From contig JAODUP010000440.1 in assembly GCA_025642065.1 (NCBI GenBank), positions 102,501 to 166,500 of the forward strand: a stretch of DNA of 64,000 bases. Direction: 5' to 3'. The DNA is from Paralvinella palmiformis (Eukaryota; Annelida; Polychaeta; Terebellida; Alvinellidae). Of this stretch, positions 63,912-64,000 are shown one piece after another. Position 1 is the first letter of the stretch. The number at the start of each line of letters is the position of its first letter. Position numbers and translations under genes: made by a program. The notes below the pieces were generated by a model. That model saw nothing but the letters and a program-made list of their open reading frames with translations, was not told the DNA's origin and did not search any database.

Positions 63912-64000
63912 TCAAAATACGACAAAGAGCTTTGATGACCTTCACACAATAATAAAATAAATAATTCCACAAACAGCCTAGGCTGCACTTGTACATATAA

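Overview
This is eukaryotic nuclear DNA from an animal. It is AT-rich, full of dinucleotide microsatellites, non-LTR retrotransposon relics and tRNA-derived SINEs, and its genes have GT..AG introns. The proteins look lophotrochozoan. The RTE-type LINE, the tRNA-SINEs and the abundant CACT/GAGT tetranucleotide arrays suggest a mollusc, probably a gastropod; the genus cannot be fixed from the sequence alone. Four real protein genes are visible: an intronless alpha-1,3-fucosyltransferase (2223-3464, +), an ENPP4/ENPP5-like ectophosphodiesterase in four exons (29698-25991, -), a class A GPCR missing its N-terminus (about 36046-34399, -), and the C-terminal four exons of a BTBD10-type gene (63908-61969, -).

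Layout. 0-4 kb: a broken inverted copy of the fucosyltransferase lies head to head with the intact gene, separated by two long AC/AT microsatellites. 5-21 kb: a retrotransposon graveyard with CR1/L2-type, Jockey-like and RTE-type LINE fragments on both strands. One RTE copy is split by a hAT DNA transposon with a clean 8-bp target-site duplication. 21-25 kb: AT-rich spacer with a 228-bp tandem duplication. 25.9-29.7 kb: the ENPP gene, whose first intron carries a SINE with intact target-site duplication. 31-32.1 kb: a third SINE type and a non-autonomous hAT element. 34.4-36 kb: the GPCR. 36-62 kb: a long stretch with no convincing gene, holding several SINE insertions, microsatellites (including a 280-bp GAGT array) and two repeat-poor islands (about 46.0-48.0 kb and 53.6-56.2 kb). 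62-64 kb: the 3' end of the BTBD10-like gene.

The four genes do not form a pathway: they are a Golgi glycosyltransferase, a cell-surface phosphodiesterase, a membrane receptor and an intracellular BTB adaptor. The most unusual items are the GPCR, which lacks three of the most conserved class A residues (D2.50, R3.50, P7.50); the nested hAT-in-RTE insertion and the related short hAT element that shares its terminal core; and three dispersed tRNA-SINE families, two of which have copies still flanked by 13-14 bp target-site duplications.
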